NCBI RefSeq assembly: GCF_001571405.1
Contig: NZ_BCNX01000007.1
Span: 124,001-188,000 of the forward strand
Length of the DNA stretch: 64,000 nt
Direction of reading: 5' to 3'
Source of the DNA: Methanoculleus thermophilus
Lineage (GTDB): Archaea > Halobacteriota > Methanomicrobia > Methanomicrobiales > Methanoculleaceae
Shown: piece after piece, positions 34,479-43,309 of the stretch
Layout: each line of letters begins with the position of its first letter
Position numbering within the stretch: the first letter of the stretch is position 1
The notes under the pieces: model-generated
Seen by the model: only the letters and a program-made list of their open reading frames with translations
Told to the model about the DNA's origin: nothing
Databases searched by the model: none
Position numbers and translations under genes: made by a program

Positions 34479-35335
34479 CTCACTACCCCCGCCTCGTCGA
34501 TCCGTGCCTGGGCATCCTCGATGAACTCCGGCACCGCCTCTCCCCGGTAATAGTCAAGTCGAGCGGCGATGGCGAGCTTCGCCGCGAGCACCCGGGCCAC
34601 CCGGCCCCGGACCTCTTTTGGCGCGTTGTGGACCCGTCGGTGCTGGAAGATGATCCCGTGCTTCGGCGGCGGCGACCCGCCCCGGAGGTGCGAAAAGAGC
34701 GCCCGCTCCGAGCCGAGGACCTGGATGGTGCTCCCCGGCATCCTTGCTAGCGCGGCAAGTCCCCCTGCACAGGAGAGGAGACGGGCCGCGACCAGCCCGC
34801 CGATGAGGGCGCTCGTGTTCGGCATAACCTCGTCGGCCCGGGCCGAGACCTCCCGCATCAGACGGCTCCGCGTCCCGGCGAGCCGTTCGATCTCGCCTGC
34901 GACGTCCGCTAGACCTCCCCCTGCACCTCTGCGAACGATCGCGAGCATCTTCTTTGCCGGGAGGGAGCGGTACTTCCGGGAGAACGAGGGATTCGTGACC
35001 TGGTACCACTCCGCGGCGCGTTCCTGGAGGAGGTTGATGACATTGTCGAGTTCGTCGAGCATCCGGACCATCTGGAGGAGCTCGACGTCGCGGGCCTGGT
35101 ATGATTGGGCAATCTTTTGCCGGGCAAGGGTCGTAGTGACCGCACGGAGCAGGTTGATGTACTCCTCCCGCGTCCGGATGACCCCGCAGTCCCGGGCAAC
35201 CTCCCACTCTATGGGGGCGTATGACTCCATACCGGTGCGGAGCGTGGCGGCCCGCTCTGCGAGCCTGGCTGGATCGGTGCCGGCGGGCCGGCACCCGCTC
35301 TCATCGACGTCTCCGAACCAGTAGCGCTGTAGCAT
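34475..35335 (-). CDS. Nop5/Nop56-like C/D-box RNP core protein
   Basis: Scaffold that joins L7Ae-bound guide RNA to fibrillarin. The 286-residue protein has the coiled-coil region (LLQMVRMLDELDNVINLLQE) and the Nop domain with VMPNTSALIGGLVAARLLSC, MPGSTIQVLGSERALF and PKHGIIFQHRRVHNAPKEVR. It is shorter than the usual ~350-residue archaeal Nop5: the N-terminal domain is reduced and the Lys-rich C-terminal tail is missing. It overlaps flpA. Confidence 0.93.
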   Translation of the reverse strand: MLQRYWFGDVDESGCRPAGTDPARLAERAATLRTGMESYAPIEWEVARDCGVIRTREEYINLLRAVTTTLARQKIAQSYQARDVELLQMVRMLDELDNVINLLQERAAEWYQVTNPSFSRKYRSLPAKKMLAIVRRGAGGGLADVAGEIERLAGTRSRLMREVSARADEVMPNTSALIGGLVAARLLSCAGGLAALARMPGSTIQVLGSERALFSHLRGGSPPPKHGIIFQHRRVHNAPKEVRGRVARVLAAKLAIAARLDYYRGEAVPEFIEDAQARIDEAGVVR

Positions 35336-35369
35336 AGTACCGTATTGGGGCTTGGTCGATATAAGAGCG

Positions 35370-36581
35370 TCAGGCGAGCCCGAATGAGTAGGCCATCACC
35401 GGGACCATGATCGCCCCCATGCAGTAGACCCGGCGGATGTTGACGAGGGCCGGGACGTAGCCGACGGCCGTAGCAAGTATGAGGACGAGCACCCCGAACG
35501 GGCCGCAGAGGAAGAAGGAAAGGAGGGCGACAAAGGCGATGACGCCGTAATTTAACTTTTTGACGCTCATGCCGGAGAACCACGCGGCCATCGAGGAGAG
35601 GCGGACCGTCAGGAGGTAGGCCCCGACTGCGGCTATCGCACCCGCAAGGAGGATCGCGGTCGCAGGCGGGATCTCTTCGAGCGCCCCGATCGCGGCCATC
35701 ACGCCGCTCCGCGTCCGGGATATGGCGTAGAAGGCGGCAAGCCCGAGGAAAGCGTTCACGGTGTTTGCGGCGCTGGTCGCGAGGATGTACTCCCGGGGGT
35801 TTGTGTCGTAGCCGACGACCGAGGTGAGAAGGGCGTTAGCCGTGGCGTTCGAGAGGCCCGGGAGCCAGCCGACGAGGGCTCCGACAGCCGAGCCGAGGAG
35901 AGAGCCCCGCCGGAGCGCACCCGGCGGGAGATCGATCCCCGAGAAGTGCTGCACCGGCATCGCCCCGTGCGATGCCTGGAGGAGGACCGCGATCCCGAAA
36001 AGCCCCGAGAGGAGGGGCATCAGCACCCCGGACTCCCCGCCCGTCGACCAGGCGAGGAATGAGTAGCCGAGCGAGAAGAGTCCGAGAACCCCGGAGACCG
36101 AAAAGACCGCGAACGCCCAGCCGGGAGATTCGGAGACGACGATGAGGTAGCCCGCAACCGCGAGGATGACAAGACCAATCCCCCAGTCGATCGCCGGCTG
36201 GAGCGCCGGGAGGACGAGGACGAAGGCGAGCGCGAGCGGGAGGGAGAGGACGACACCAAGAGCGCTCCCGAGAGCCGATATCCGGACGGCCTCCTCACCC
36301 CGACCATCGAGGCAGAGGGCGTGCGCCGGGAGGACCGCAAGCGAGGTGTCGGCATCCGGGATGCCAAGGAAGGTGCCCGGGACGTTGTCGAGGAACGTAT
36401 GCGCTACAAGCGTGGCAAACATCGCAGAGGCGATGAACACCGGGTCGAACCAGGCGAGCAGCAGCGCCTGGAGCGATAGGAGAAGACCCGCCACGGTGTT
36501 TGCATGGATCCCGGGTACAAGACCGCTCACGGCGCCGCAACCGATCCCGACCGCGGCCCCGAGCAGAATACTTATGAGCAC
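35370..36581 (-). CDS. TctA-like / COG1784 integral membrane protein
   Basis: A 403-residue protein with about ten to twelve transmembrane segments. GLVPGIHANTVAGLLLSLQA near the N-terminus and the mirrored GWLPGLSNATANALLTSVVG near 240 show two homologous halves, as in the tripartite tricarboxylate transporter TctA family. No periplasmic binding protein or small TctB-like gene is beside it, so the transported compound is unknown. It is divergent from hemD. Confidence 0.75.
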   Translation of the reverse strand: MLISILLGAAVGIGCGAVSGLVPGIHANTVAGLLLSLQALLLAWFDPVFIASAMFATLVAHTFLDNVPGTFLGIPDADTSLAVLPAHALCLDGRGEEAVRISALGSALGVVLSLPLALAFVLVLPALQPAIDWGIGLVILAVAGYLIVVSESPGWAFAVFSVSGVLGLFSLGYSFLAWSTGGESGVLMPLLSGLFGIAVLLQASHGAMPVQHFSGIDLPPGALRRGSLLGSAVGALVGWLPGLSNATANALLTSVVGYDTNPREYILATSAANTVNAFLGLAAFYAISRTRSGVMAAIGALEEIPPATAILLAGAIAAVGAYLLTVRLSSMAAWFSGMSVKKLNYGVIAFVALLSFFLCGPFGVLVLILATAVGYVPALVNIRRVYCMGAIMVPVMAYSFGLA

Positions 36582-36670
36582 ACAAAATATCGGTCAGAGC
36601 GGTTGGGGATAAATCAACCGAATTGCATCGCCCGATACAGTCATATTCCACCGGGGCGAAGGTTGTAACG

Positions 36671-37351
36671 ATGAAGATCGCCATCACCCGGCTCGAAGAC
36701 AAGGCAGCGGGCGACCGCGCCCTCTGCGCTTCCTACGGTCACGACTGCTACACGGTCTCGCCCCTTCGGGCGGAACTGCGGCCCGAACGCGTCGCTTCAT
36801 TCGTCGAGGCCGTCCACCGGGGCGAGTTCGACTGCCTCTTCTTCTCAAGCGCTCTTCCCGCCGCAATCGTCGGACCGAGGCTTGAGCGCTGGCCCCGGGT
36901 GATCGCAATCGGGCCGAAGACCGCCGAAGTCCTCAGGGAGGCCGGGATCGAGGCGGAGGTTCTCCCCTCGTTCTACTCCCGGGACTTCGTCCCCTACCTC
37001 GGCGACTGGCTCCGGGGCCGGACGATCGGGATCCCGCGGGCCGACGTCCCGAACCCGCGCCTCCTCGAGGCGATCACCGCAGCGGGAGGGAAGGTCAGGG
37101 AGGAGCGGGTCTATGCCCTCGTCCCCACAGGGACCGAACTTGCGCTTGATGACGCCGACGCAGTCCTCTTCACGAGCGCGATGTCCTACCGCGAGGCCCG
37201 GTGGCAGCCCCGCGACGACCTCCTCCTCCTCGCCATCGGCGAGATCACCGCCGATGCCATGCGGGCCGGCGGGCACCCCCCGGCGGTCGTCGGAGACGGA
37301 TCGCTTGCAGGAACCCTTGAGACACTGAACCGCTACCTGGAGAGCCGGTGA
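36671..37351 (+). CDS. hemD: Uroporphyrinogen-III synthase
   Basis: Closes and inverts ring D of hydroxymethylbilane to make uroporphyrinogen III, the branch point for cobalamin and F430. The 226-residue protein starts MKIAITRLEDKAAGD and has the two-domain pattern with FDCLFFSSALPAAIVGPRL, VIAIGPKTAEVLREAGIEAE and DAVLFTSAMSYREA. The family is diverse, so this rests on overall layout. The ATG at 36671 is chosen; the frame opens 16 codons earlier. Its stop overlaps the GTG of the next gene. Confidence 0.85.
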   Translation: MKIAITRLEDKAAGDRALCASYGHDCYTVSPLRAELRPERVASFVEAVHRGEFDCLFFSSALPAAIVGPRLERWPRVIAIGPKTAEVLREAGIEAEVLPSFYSRDFVPYLGDWLRGRTIGIPRADVPNPRLLEAITAAGGKVREERVYALVPTGTELALDDADAVLFTSAMSYREARWQPRDDLLLLAIGEITADAMRAGGHPPAVVGDGSLAGTLETLNRYLESR

Positions 37352-38265
37352 GAGCGTTGAACGGAGAGGAAGAGATCATACCCGAATCCGGGATCGTCGT
37401 CATCGACAAACCCCGGGGGCCGAGCAGCCACCAGGTGACCGCCTGGGTCGGGGATATCCTCGGGCGGCGGGTCGGCCACGCCGGGACGCTCGACCCACAG
37501 GTCTCAGGCGTGCTCATCGTCATGTTCGGCAACGCCGTCCGGCTCGCCCCAGTCCTCCTCTCTCACAACAAGGAGTACGTCTGTCTGATGCGGCTCCATG
37601 GCGACGCGGACCGCAAGGACGTCGACCGGGTTGCGGCGGAGTTCGTCGGCCGGATCTACCAGCGGCCGCCCAAGAAGAGCGCAGTCAAGCGGAGCCTCCG
37701 GATCCGAAAGATCCATGAGCTCGAGATCCTCGATATGGAAGGCCGGCTCGTCCTCTTCCGGGTCAGGTGCGACGCCGGGACCTACATCCGGACGCTCTGC
37801 ATCCATATGGGCTACGCCATAGGGACCTGCGGCCACATGGAAGAACTCCGGCGGATACGCTCGGGCCCGTTCGACGAGGCTGCCGCCGTCACGCTCCATG
37901 AACTCGCCGATGCCGCAGGAGAGGCCCGGGACGGCAACCCCGCACCCCTCCGGCGGATGATCCTACCACCGGAGGCCGCCGTCGCGGACCTCCCAAAAGT
38001 CGTCATCCGCGATACCGCGGTCGACGCCGTCTGCCGCGGCGCGATCCTCGCCGGGGTGGGGATCAGGGAGTTGGTGGGCGGGTTTGGGAAGGGCGAGACG
38101 GTCGCGATCATGACGCAGCGCGGCGAGCTCGTCGGGCTCGGGAAAGCCCTCGTCAGTTCTGCGAAGGTAAAACCCGGCTCCCCCGGATTTGTCATCGCCC
38201 CCTCCACCGTTCTGATGCGGCCCGGCACCTATCCGAGGGGCTGGAAGGTGCACGCAAGAGAGTGA
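37348..38265 (+). CDS. truB: tRNA/rRNA pseudouridine synthase (Cbf5/TruB)
   Basis: Catalytic subunit of archaeal H/ACA RNPs, also able to make pseudouridine 55 in tRNA. The 305-residue product has GIVVIDKPRGPSSHQVTAWV, the catalytic GHAGTLDPQVSGVL with Asp near residue 49, YVCLMRLHGD, RCDAGTYIRTLCIHMG, and a C-terminal PUA domain (PKVVIRDTAVDAVCRGAILA to PGFVIAPSTVLMRPGTYPRG). Start is a GTG sharing bases with the hemD stop (GTGA), so it is translationally coupled to hemD. Confidence 0.95.
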   Translation: MRALNGEEEIIPESGIVVIDKPRGPSSHQVTAWVGDILGRRVGHAGTLDPQVSGVLIVMFGNAVRLAPVLLSHNKEYVCLMRLHGDADRKDVDRVAAEFVGRIYQRPPKKSAVKRSLRIRKIHELEILDMEGRLVLFRVRCDAGTYIRTLCIHMGYAIGTCGHMEELRRIRSGPFDEAAAVTLHELADAAGEARDGNPAPLRRMILPPEAAVADLPKVVIRDTAVDAVCRGAILAGVGIRELVGGFGKGETVAIMTQRGELVGLGKALVSSAKVKPGSPGFVIAPSTVLMRPGTYPRGWKVHARE

Positions 38266-38327
38266 GAGGGGCGTTCCAGGAGATATTATTAATAGAGTAT
38301 CCCGCCAACTAATGATGCACATTCTGT

Positions 38328-38414
38328 GCTGAGGTAGTCTAGACCGGTAAGGCGCGGGCCTGGAAAGCCCGTGGGGCGTTGAGCCCCTCGGGAGTTCAAA
38401 TCTCCCCCTCAGCG
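38328..38414 (+). tRNA. tRNA-Ser (anticodon GGA)
   Basis: Acceptor GCTGAGG (38328-38334) pairs with CCTCAGC (38407-38413), discriminator G. Anticodon stem CGGGC/GCCCG encloses CTGGAAA, anticodon GGA. A long variable arm (GGGGCGTTGAGCCCC) marks a class II tRNA. T arm GGGAG-TTCAAAT-CTCCC. TTATTAATA near 38286 is a promoter candidate. A T5 tract follows. Confidence 0.94.
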
Positions 38415-38567
38415 CTATTGTTTTTGTTACTGTTGTTGTAGTTTGCGTCCAGTGAGATCCCAGGCGGTATACCGGCGGGCTCCCGGGCGGCGAAGCTATC
38501 CGGTGGACAGAGGGTCCGGCCGCCTATACATCCTGGCGCAAGGAGAGAAACATCCGGGATCTCCACG

Positions 38568-39716
38568 TCAAAACGATATCCCGAGCATCATCAGAGCAAA
38601 GAGCACCAGGTCGTAGACAGTGTGCGTGATCGCCGATGTCGTGGTGTTCGCGTACTGCCGGATGTACGCGAAAGCGATCCCCGCCATAAAGACCGAGATG
38701 AGGCCGTCCCAGCTGTACTGAAACGCGTGGAGCGACGCAAAGAGGAGCGCCGGGATGAGGATGCCAAACCGGGGCTGGAGCAGGCCGCGGATACTCACTT
38801 CCTCGCCAAACCCCGCTGCTATGGACGCCGCGATGATCCCGGGCAGGGTGAGAGTGCCTGCAAAGAGGAGGTTGACGGCCTCCTCGTCGGTGACCGGAAT
38901 GCCGAGCCAGCCCACCAGAGCGGCGAGCGCCGGGTCGATGAAGTGGAACGCGACCACGAGTAGAATTGCCGCACCGATGGCAAGAAGGATCTCCCTTCCC
39001 GTCGGCCGGACGAGCCCGAGCCGGTCCAGGGTCTCGGGGATGGTCCGGCGGACGCAAGCCCCGGCGATGAAGAACGAACCGATGAGCGTCCAGAAGAGGG
39101 TATATGCATTCAGCGTGACCGACTCCGCGAGGAGGTCCCCGGACTCGAACAGGAGATCGAGGATGGGCTGCGAGAGGAACGGCGGACCCCCGGAGACCAG
39201 GAGCGGGACCGGCGGGATGAGGATCATCGCAAGGATGACCACGAGCGCAACCGTATGAAGCAGCGAGTCCGGGTCGAACGGGAGGTACCCCGCAAGCCAT
39301 ACCCGGAACCGGCGTGAGAGGCCGACGAGGCTTACGCTCCCTGCCGCAAGGACGCCGAGGAGAAGGAGAGCCACCTCTGCAGCCAGGCCGAGATCGACCG
39401 CATCGATATCGGGTTCATCGGCTTCGAGCACATCCGCCGGGACGATCGCGAGGATTCCAAAACCGGCCGCAGCGAGCGCAAACCCCCCGATGATGAGGAG
39501 GAGCCAGAGGACCGCAATCCACCGGAACGCAGGGTGCCGGATCCTCGCGAGATAGACAAGCATCGCGAGGATGACAAAGACTGATACATCGAGCGCTGCG
39601 GCAAGAAACGAGCCCACCTCCCCGCCGACTCCCCCGAAGGCCGCAATCAGGGTGAGGAGGCCGAAGAAGATGATCAGCAGTTCCGGGGCGTGGCGGCGGC
39701 AGGGTTCTAGCGACAT
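38568..39716 (-). CDS. CPBP family intramembrane metalloprotease
   Basis: A 382-residue protein with eight or more membrane helices and the CAAX-protease (ABI) motifs in the C-terminal half: motif 1 GEEVSIRG (EE-x3-R), motif 2 FASLHAFQYS (F-x3-H) and motif 3 AITHTVYD (H-x3-D). All catalytic residues are present. The N-terminal ~150 residues form an extra hydrophobic region. Substrate unknown. It is on the same strand as the MFS transporter gene, separated by a short gap. Confidence 0.85.
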   Translation of the reverse strand: MSLEPCRRHAPELLIIFFGLLTLIAAFGGVGGEVGSFLAAALDVSVFVILAMLVYLARIRHPAFRWIAVLWLLLIIGGFALAAAGFGILAIVPADVLEADEPDIDAVDLGLAAEVALLLLGVLAAGSVSLVGLSRRFRVWLAGYLPFDPDSLLHTVALVVILAMILIPPVPLLVSGGPPFLSQPILDLLFESGDLLAESVTLNAYTLFWTLIGSFFIAGACVRRTIPETLDRLGLVRPTGREILLAIGAAILLVVAFHFIDPALAALVGWLGIPVTDEEAVNLLFAGTLTLPGIIAASIAAGFGEEVSIRGLLQPRFGILIPALLFASLHAFQYSWDGLISVFMAGIAFAYIRQYANTTTSAITHTVYDLVLFALMMLGISF

Positions 39717-39770
39717 GGGATCCTCGGTAAGTCTGGTACCCTTTGGGTCGGGAGCAGAAGAACGTAGCGT

Positions 39771-40952
39771 TCACCGCCAATGCAGCCGCCCTATAAGGAT
39801 CCAGATTAAAACTCCCACGATGGCAAGGAAGACCGCCTGCGAAAGAAAGATCGCCGGCAACGGCAACGAACCAAGGAGAGCAGCGCCCGCGAACGGTCCG
39901 GCCGCAAGACCCACGGAGTAGAAGGTGTTGTAGATACCATAAGCAGCGCCCTGCGAGCCGTGATCGCGATAGATGCCGGAGAGGATCGGCATCACCGGAA
40001 CCAGGGCGCAGCTCAGAAAGACCCCCAGTACGAAGACGGCGGCGACGGTGAGCATGAGGGCAGGAGCCTGTACGGCGGCGAGGATCGCAACCCCGGAGAA
40101 GGAGAGTCCTCCGCCGATGAGGTAGCGGCTCCCCCCATACCGGTCGTAGATTCTTCCTGCGACCGGCTGGGCGAGGATGGTCGCGACCGCGAGCACCGCA
40201 AAGACAAGCCCGATCATCGCCGGGGATGCTGCAAATGTGTCATGCAGGTAGACCGGCAGGTAAGGGTCGATGACGCCGTAGGTCCAGGAGGCGGCAACGA
40301 TCGCGGCGGCACAGGCGGCCAGCGGAAGGAGGGCACCCGACGGCAGCATCGGTGAGCGGTCCTGTCTGCAGGTCGGCACCGGGATAGCCAAGACTACGAG
40401 GCCGACGACGGCGGCGAGGAGCGCCGGGACGAGGAAGGTCGCGGTGTAGCCCAGGTACTCGAAGAGCAGCCCGCCGACGACCGGCCCGACGATCGTCCCG
40501 AACCCGACGGCCGAAAGAGCGATACCCATCCTCTCCCCGAGCCTCGCCGGGTCGCAGGTATCGGCAAGGAGTGCAAGCCCGGCAGACCAGGTGGCTGCGG
40601 CCGATATCCCCTGAACAGTCCGGGCGATGAAGAGATGCGTTATCGTCGTCGAAAACCCGAAGAGTGCCGTCGCGAGGGCGAGGAGGAGCATCCCGACGAC
40701 GATGAGGGGGCGGCGCCCCACCCGATCGGAGAGGAGGCCCATTGGAATGGAGAAGAGGAGGAGCATGGCGGCGTAGGTCCCAAAGACCATCCCGATGACC
40801 GATTCGTCCACCCCGAAACGGGGTGCGTATTGTGGAAAGATCGGGATAAGAAGGCCGTAGATCATCATATCCATGAAGATGACGAGCACGACCAGCACGA
40901 GAATGACGTCCGGCGATGCGGCAATGCGGTGTAGCAGATCCCTGGCAGTCAC
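39771..40952 (-). CDS. Major facilitator superfamily transporter
   Basis: A 393-residue protein with twelve predicted membrane helices. Motif A is clear: GLLSDRVGRRPLIVVGMLLL (about 73-92), with a repeat GRIYDRYGGSRYLIGGG in the second half. Resembles drug or small-molecule efflux carriers (DHA1 type); substrate not predictable. No regulator gene adjoins it. Confidence 0.85.
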   Translation of the reverse strand: MTARDLLHRIAASPDVILVLVVLVIFMDMMIYGLLIPIFPQYAPRFGVDESVIGMVFGTYAAMLLLFSIPMGLLSDRVGRRPLIVVGMLLLALATALFGFSTTITHLFIARTVQGISAAATWSAGLALLADTCDPARLGERMGIALSAVGFGTIVGPVVGGLLFEYLGYTATFLVPALLAAVVGLVVLAIPVPTCRQDRSPMLPSGALLPLAACAAAIVAASWTYGVIDPYLPVYLHDTFAASPAMIGLVFAVLAVATILAQPVAGRIYDRYGGSRYLIGGGLSFSGVAILAAVQAPALMLTVAAVFVLGVFLSCALVPVMPILSGIYRDHGSQGAAYGIYNTFYSVGLAAGPFAGAALLGSLPLPAIFLSQAVFLAIVGVLIWILIGRLHWR

Positions 40953-41067
40953 GGTCTTTCCTCTCCACGCGGCTGCCGCCGTCGGTGTGGCGCCGCTCCC
41001 CTCCCACCGTTAGGTAGGTACCGTCAGCGTATATCGATAGCAGAAAAGGTTTTTCGCCGGAGCCCCT

Positions 41068-41916
41068 TCACATGGGTTCCCGGTAGTACGCGAGCTCGCG
41101 GGCGTAGGGCCGGAACGCCTCAACGAGCGCCGCTGCTTCCTCATCGGGAAGGGGGCCCTTCCGTGCGGCGGCAGCAAGCGCCTGAACCTCGAGAGGCGTC
41201 GAGCACCCGACGATTGCGACGGTGATGTCCTGGGCGAGGGCGTAGCGGACGAGGATCTCCGCCGTCACCCCCGCATCGGAGGAGAGGTAGTGCGATCCTC
41301 CAAGCACCTTCATCCCGATGACCGCGACCCCCTGCTCCCGTGCGGCCGGGAGGGTTGACGAGAGGAACCCGCCGGGTGCGCCCTCGACAGGGTTGACCGG
41401 CATCATCACGGCGTCAATCGGCCAGGCCTCCACCGCATGCGAGAGGACGTCGGGGTCGTGGTGCCCCGTCACCCCGATGTACCGGACGATGCCGGAATCC
41501 CTCGCCTCGATGAACGCCTCAAGGGCGCCGTCAGAACCCTCGAGATCCCTGATATCGGTAAATGTTCTGACATCGTGGATCTGCCAGAGGTCGAGGGTCT
41601 CGATCTTCATCCTCTGGAGGGTCATCTGGAGATCCATCTCTGCATCGGCGTGCTGCCGGCTTGCCGACTTGCTGGCTAAAAAGACCCGTTCTCTGAGATC
41701 CGGGCGGCTCCCCCAGACCTCCCCGTAGTAGTCTTCGCTCCCCGCATAGACCCTCGCCGAGTCGAAGTAGGTGATCCCCTGATTGAGAGCCTCGGTGATG
41801 ACGGCCTTTGCCTCCGCATGCCGTCCGTAGGTCCGGAGAACCCCCTCTCCCCCGAGCCCCACCCGGGTGACCTCCTGCCCGGTCCTTCCGAACCGGCGCT
41901 TCATGAGCCCCTCCAT
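41068..41916 (-). CDS. Aldo/keto reductase
   Basis: A 282-residue TIM-barrel oxidoreductase. The tetrad is recognisable: Asp in ITYFDSARVYAGSE (with Tyr), Lys in FLASKSASRQ and His in LWQIHDVRTF. It has NADPH-site features VIGMKVLGGSHYL and IVGCSTPLEVQ. There is no C-terminal iron-sulfur domain. Substrate unknown. It is divergent from the VOC protein gene. Confidence 0.87.
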   Translation of the reverse strand: MEGLMKRRFGRTGQEVTRVGLGGEGVLRTYGRHAEAKAVITEALNQGITYFDSARVYAGSEDYYGEVWGSRPDLRERVFLASKSASRQHADAEMDLQMTLQRMKIETLDLWQIHDVRTFTDIRDLEGSDGALEAFIEARDSGIVRYIGVTGHHDPDVLSHAVEAWPIDAVMMPVNPVEGAPGGFLSSTLPAAREQGVAVIGMKVLGGSHYLSSDAGVTAEILVRYALAQDITVAIVGCSTPLEVQALAAAARKGPLPDEEAAALVEAFRPYARELAYYREPM

Positions 41917-42010
41917 GGGCTATCCTATCCGGTCTTTGCGATATAAAACCTTCACCGAGGAACCAAAGAGTTATCCGTCCGGTATCCTACCAGGAGCCGG
42001 AGGTATCCAT

Positions 42011-42370
42011 ATGCCGAAAATAGTCTGGTTCAACATCCCTGCCGGCGATACCGGCAGGGCGCGGACGTTTTATGAGGACGTCTTCGCCTGGAGGATAAGA
42101 CCGTTTCCCGGAATGGAGCAGGAGGGGTATCTCGAGATCGAGACCGGAGGGGTAGGCGGCGAGATCATTCCCCGGGCCCACGCCGGCGAGCCGCTAACGG
42201 TCTTCATCGGGGTCCCCTCCGTCGAGGAATACGCAGCCCGGGTCCAGAAGGCGGGAGGAAGGGTCGTGATCCCAAAGAGGGCGGTTCCAGGGAGAGGCTA
42301 CTTCGTCATCTGCGAGGATACCGAGCAGAACCGGCTGGGCCTCTGGGAAAGCGACCCAACGGCAGCGTAA
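42011..42370 (+). CDS. VOC (glyoxalase/bleomycin-resistance fold) protein
   Basis: A 119-residue protein: MPKIVWFNIPAGDTGRARTF, then YEDVFAWRIRPFPGM, typical first strand and helix of VOC proteins, ending GRGYFVICEDTEQNRLGLWE with a potential metal-ligand Glu. The frame opens earlier, but the ATG at 42011 has GGAGGT about 8 bases upstream. Function of this subfamily is not defined. Confidence 0.82.
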   Translation: MPKIVWFNIPAGDTGRARTFYEDVFAWRIRPFPGMEQEGYLEIETGGVGGEIIPRAHAGEPLTVFIGVPSVEEYAARVQKAGGRVVIPKRAVPGRGYFVICEDTEQNRLGLWESDPTAA

Positions 42371-42640
42371 GTGGGTATCGGCCGGACTCGGGGCAGTTCA
42401 CACCAGAACATGCTTTCACCAGCCATCGATCCCGGGGAGAGGGGGTGTTCCATCGGAGAGCGGGCAGCATAATGATGGATCGTCAATACGGTCTGACAGC
42501 CCGGGGGTAAAGGAACGGACTCTTCTCGTGCGGCATAATACCTAAAAGGCTCTCTGCATCAACCCAACGTTACTGCGGGAAGACGACGCACACCAACGAG
42601 GTTTTTACGCCCCGAATTTTCGTTTTCAGAGGGAGGATAA
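42371..42640. other. Gene-free stretch between the VOC and cupredoxin genes
   Basis: About 270-300 bases without a recognisable gene on either strand. Only the TATA box of the cupredoxin-like gene, at the right end, stands out. Confidence 0.4.
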
Positions 42641-42650
42641 AGTTTATTTA
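42641..42650 (+). promoter_or_regulatory. TATA box of the cupredoxin-like gene
   Basis: AGTTTATTTA lies 24-33 bases before the ATG at 42674, and no ribosome binding site lies between, so the transcript is probably leaderless. Confidence 0.55.
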
Positions 42651-42673
42651 CGCCAAGCAACATCGTCCACCGC

Positions 42674-43285
42674 ATGAAGAAAGTGTTTGGTATCCTTGCC
42701 CTCATGGTGATCGCGAGCATCATGATCGCAGGATGTGTACAGCCAGCGGGTAACGAGACGGTGACCCCCGGCGCTACGCCGGGACTTACCGAGACACCGA
42801 TCGAAACAGTAACGACACCGATAGAGACCGAGACACCCGCAGGAACAGTAACGACACCGATAGAGACCGAGACTCCTGCCGGAACAGTGACGACACCGAT
42901 GGGGACTGAGACACCCGCAGGAACAGTGACGACACCTGTCGGGGGTGAGACCCCGACGACGACTTCCGCCGCGAATGTAACAGAGACACCGCCGGCACCG
43001 CCGGCGGCTGCCGTCGCTGATGAGATCGTCTCCATCACCGACAGCGGGTTTAGCCCGAGCTCGATCACCGTACCCACGGGGACCACGGTAGGCTGGATCA
43101 ATGAAGGTACGGTAAACCAGACCGTCACAGCAACGACCGATTCAACTGGCTTCTTTGACTCCGGGCTGCTTCAGCCGGGTAACTCGTTCGCCCACAACTT
43201 CAGGGCCACAGGGAACTACACCTACACTTCACAGACATCAGGAGCGACAGGAGAGGTCATAGTCGTCCCCAGTACCGCCTCCTAA
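42674..43285 (+). CDS. Lipoprotein with Thr/Pro repeats and a cupredoxin-like domain lacking copper ligands
   Basis: A 203-residue secreted protein. The lipobox IAGC places the lipidated Cys at 21. Residues about 40-90 are tandem repeats of ETPAGTVTTPIET, probably a glycosylated stalk. Residues 115-200 are cupredoxin-like (ITVPTGTTVGWINEGTVNQT, SGLLQPGNSFAHNF, NYTYTSQTSGATGEV). The copper ligands are missing: the first His is Gln149, the Cys is Ser186, the second His Ser189 and the Met Ala/Thr. So it cannot bind copper the normal way. Location: outer face of the cell membrane. Confidence 0.8.
   Translation: MKKVFGILALMVIASIMIAGCVQPAGNETVTPGATPGLTETPIETVTTPIETETPAGTVTTPIETETPAGTVTTPMGTETPAGTVTTPVGGETPTTTSAANVTETPPAPPAAAVADEIVSITDSGFSPSSITVPTGTTVGWINEGTVNQTVTATTDSTGFFDSGLLQPGNSFAHNFRATGNYTYTSQTSGATGEVIVVPSTAS
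42824..42950 (+). repeat. Tandem 48-base repeats inside the lipoprotein gene
   Basis: About 2.6 copies of a 48-base unit encoding the ETPAGTVTTPxx pattern, with units differing at a few third-codon positions. Such arrays change copy number by slippage, so stalk length may vary between strains. Confidence 0.65.
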
Positions 43286-43309
43286 ACCCTCTTTTTTGTG
43301 CAGAGCACT

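Noticed and set aside
42824-42950. CRISPR-like array
   Set aside because: The repeats are contiguous, encode a Thr/Pro stalk in frame and have no unique spacers.
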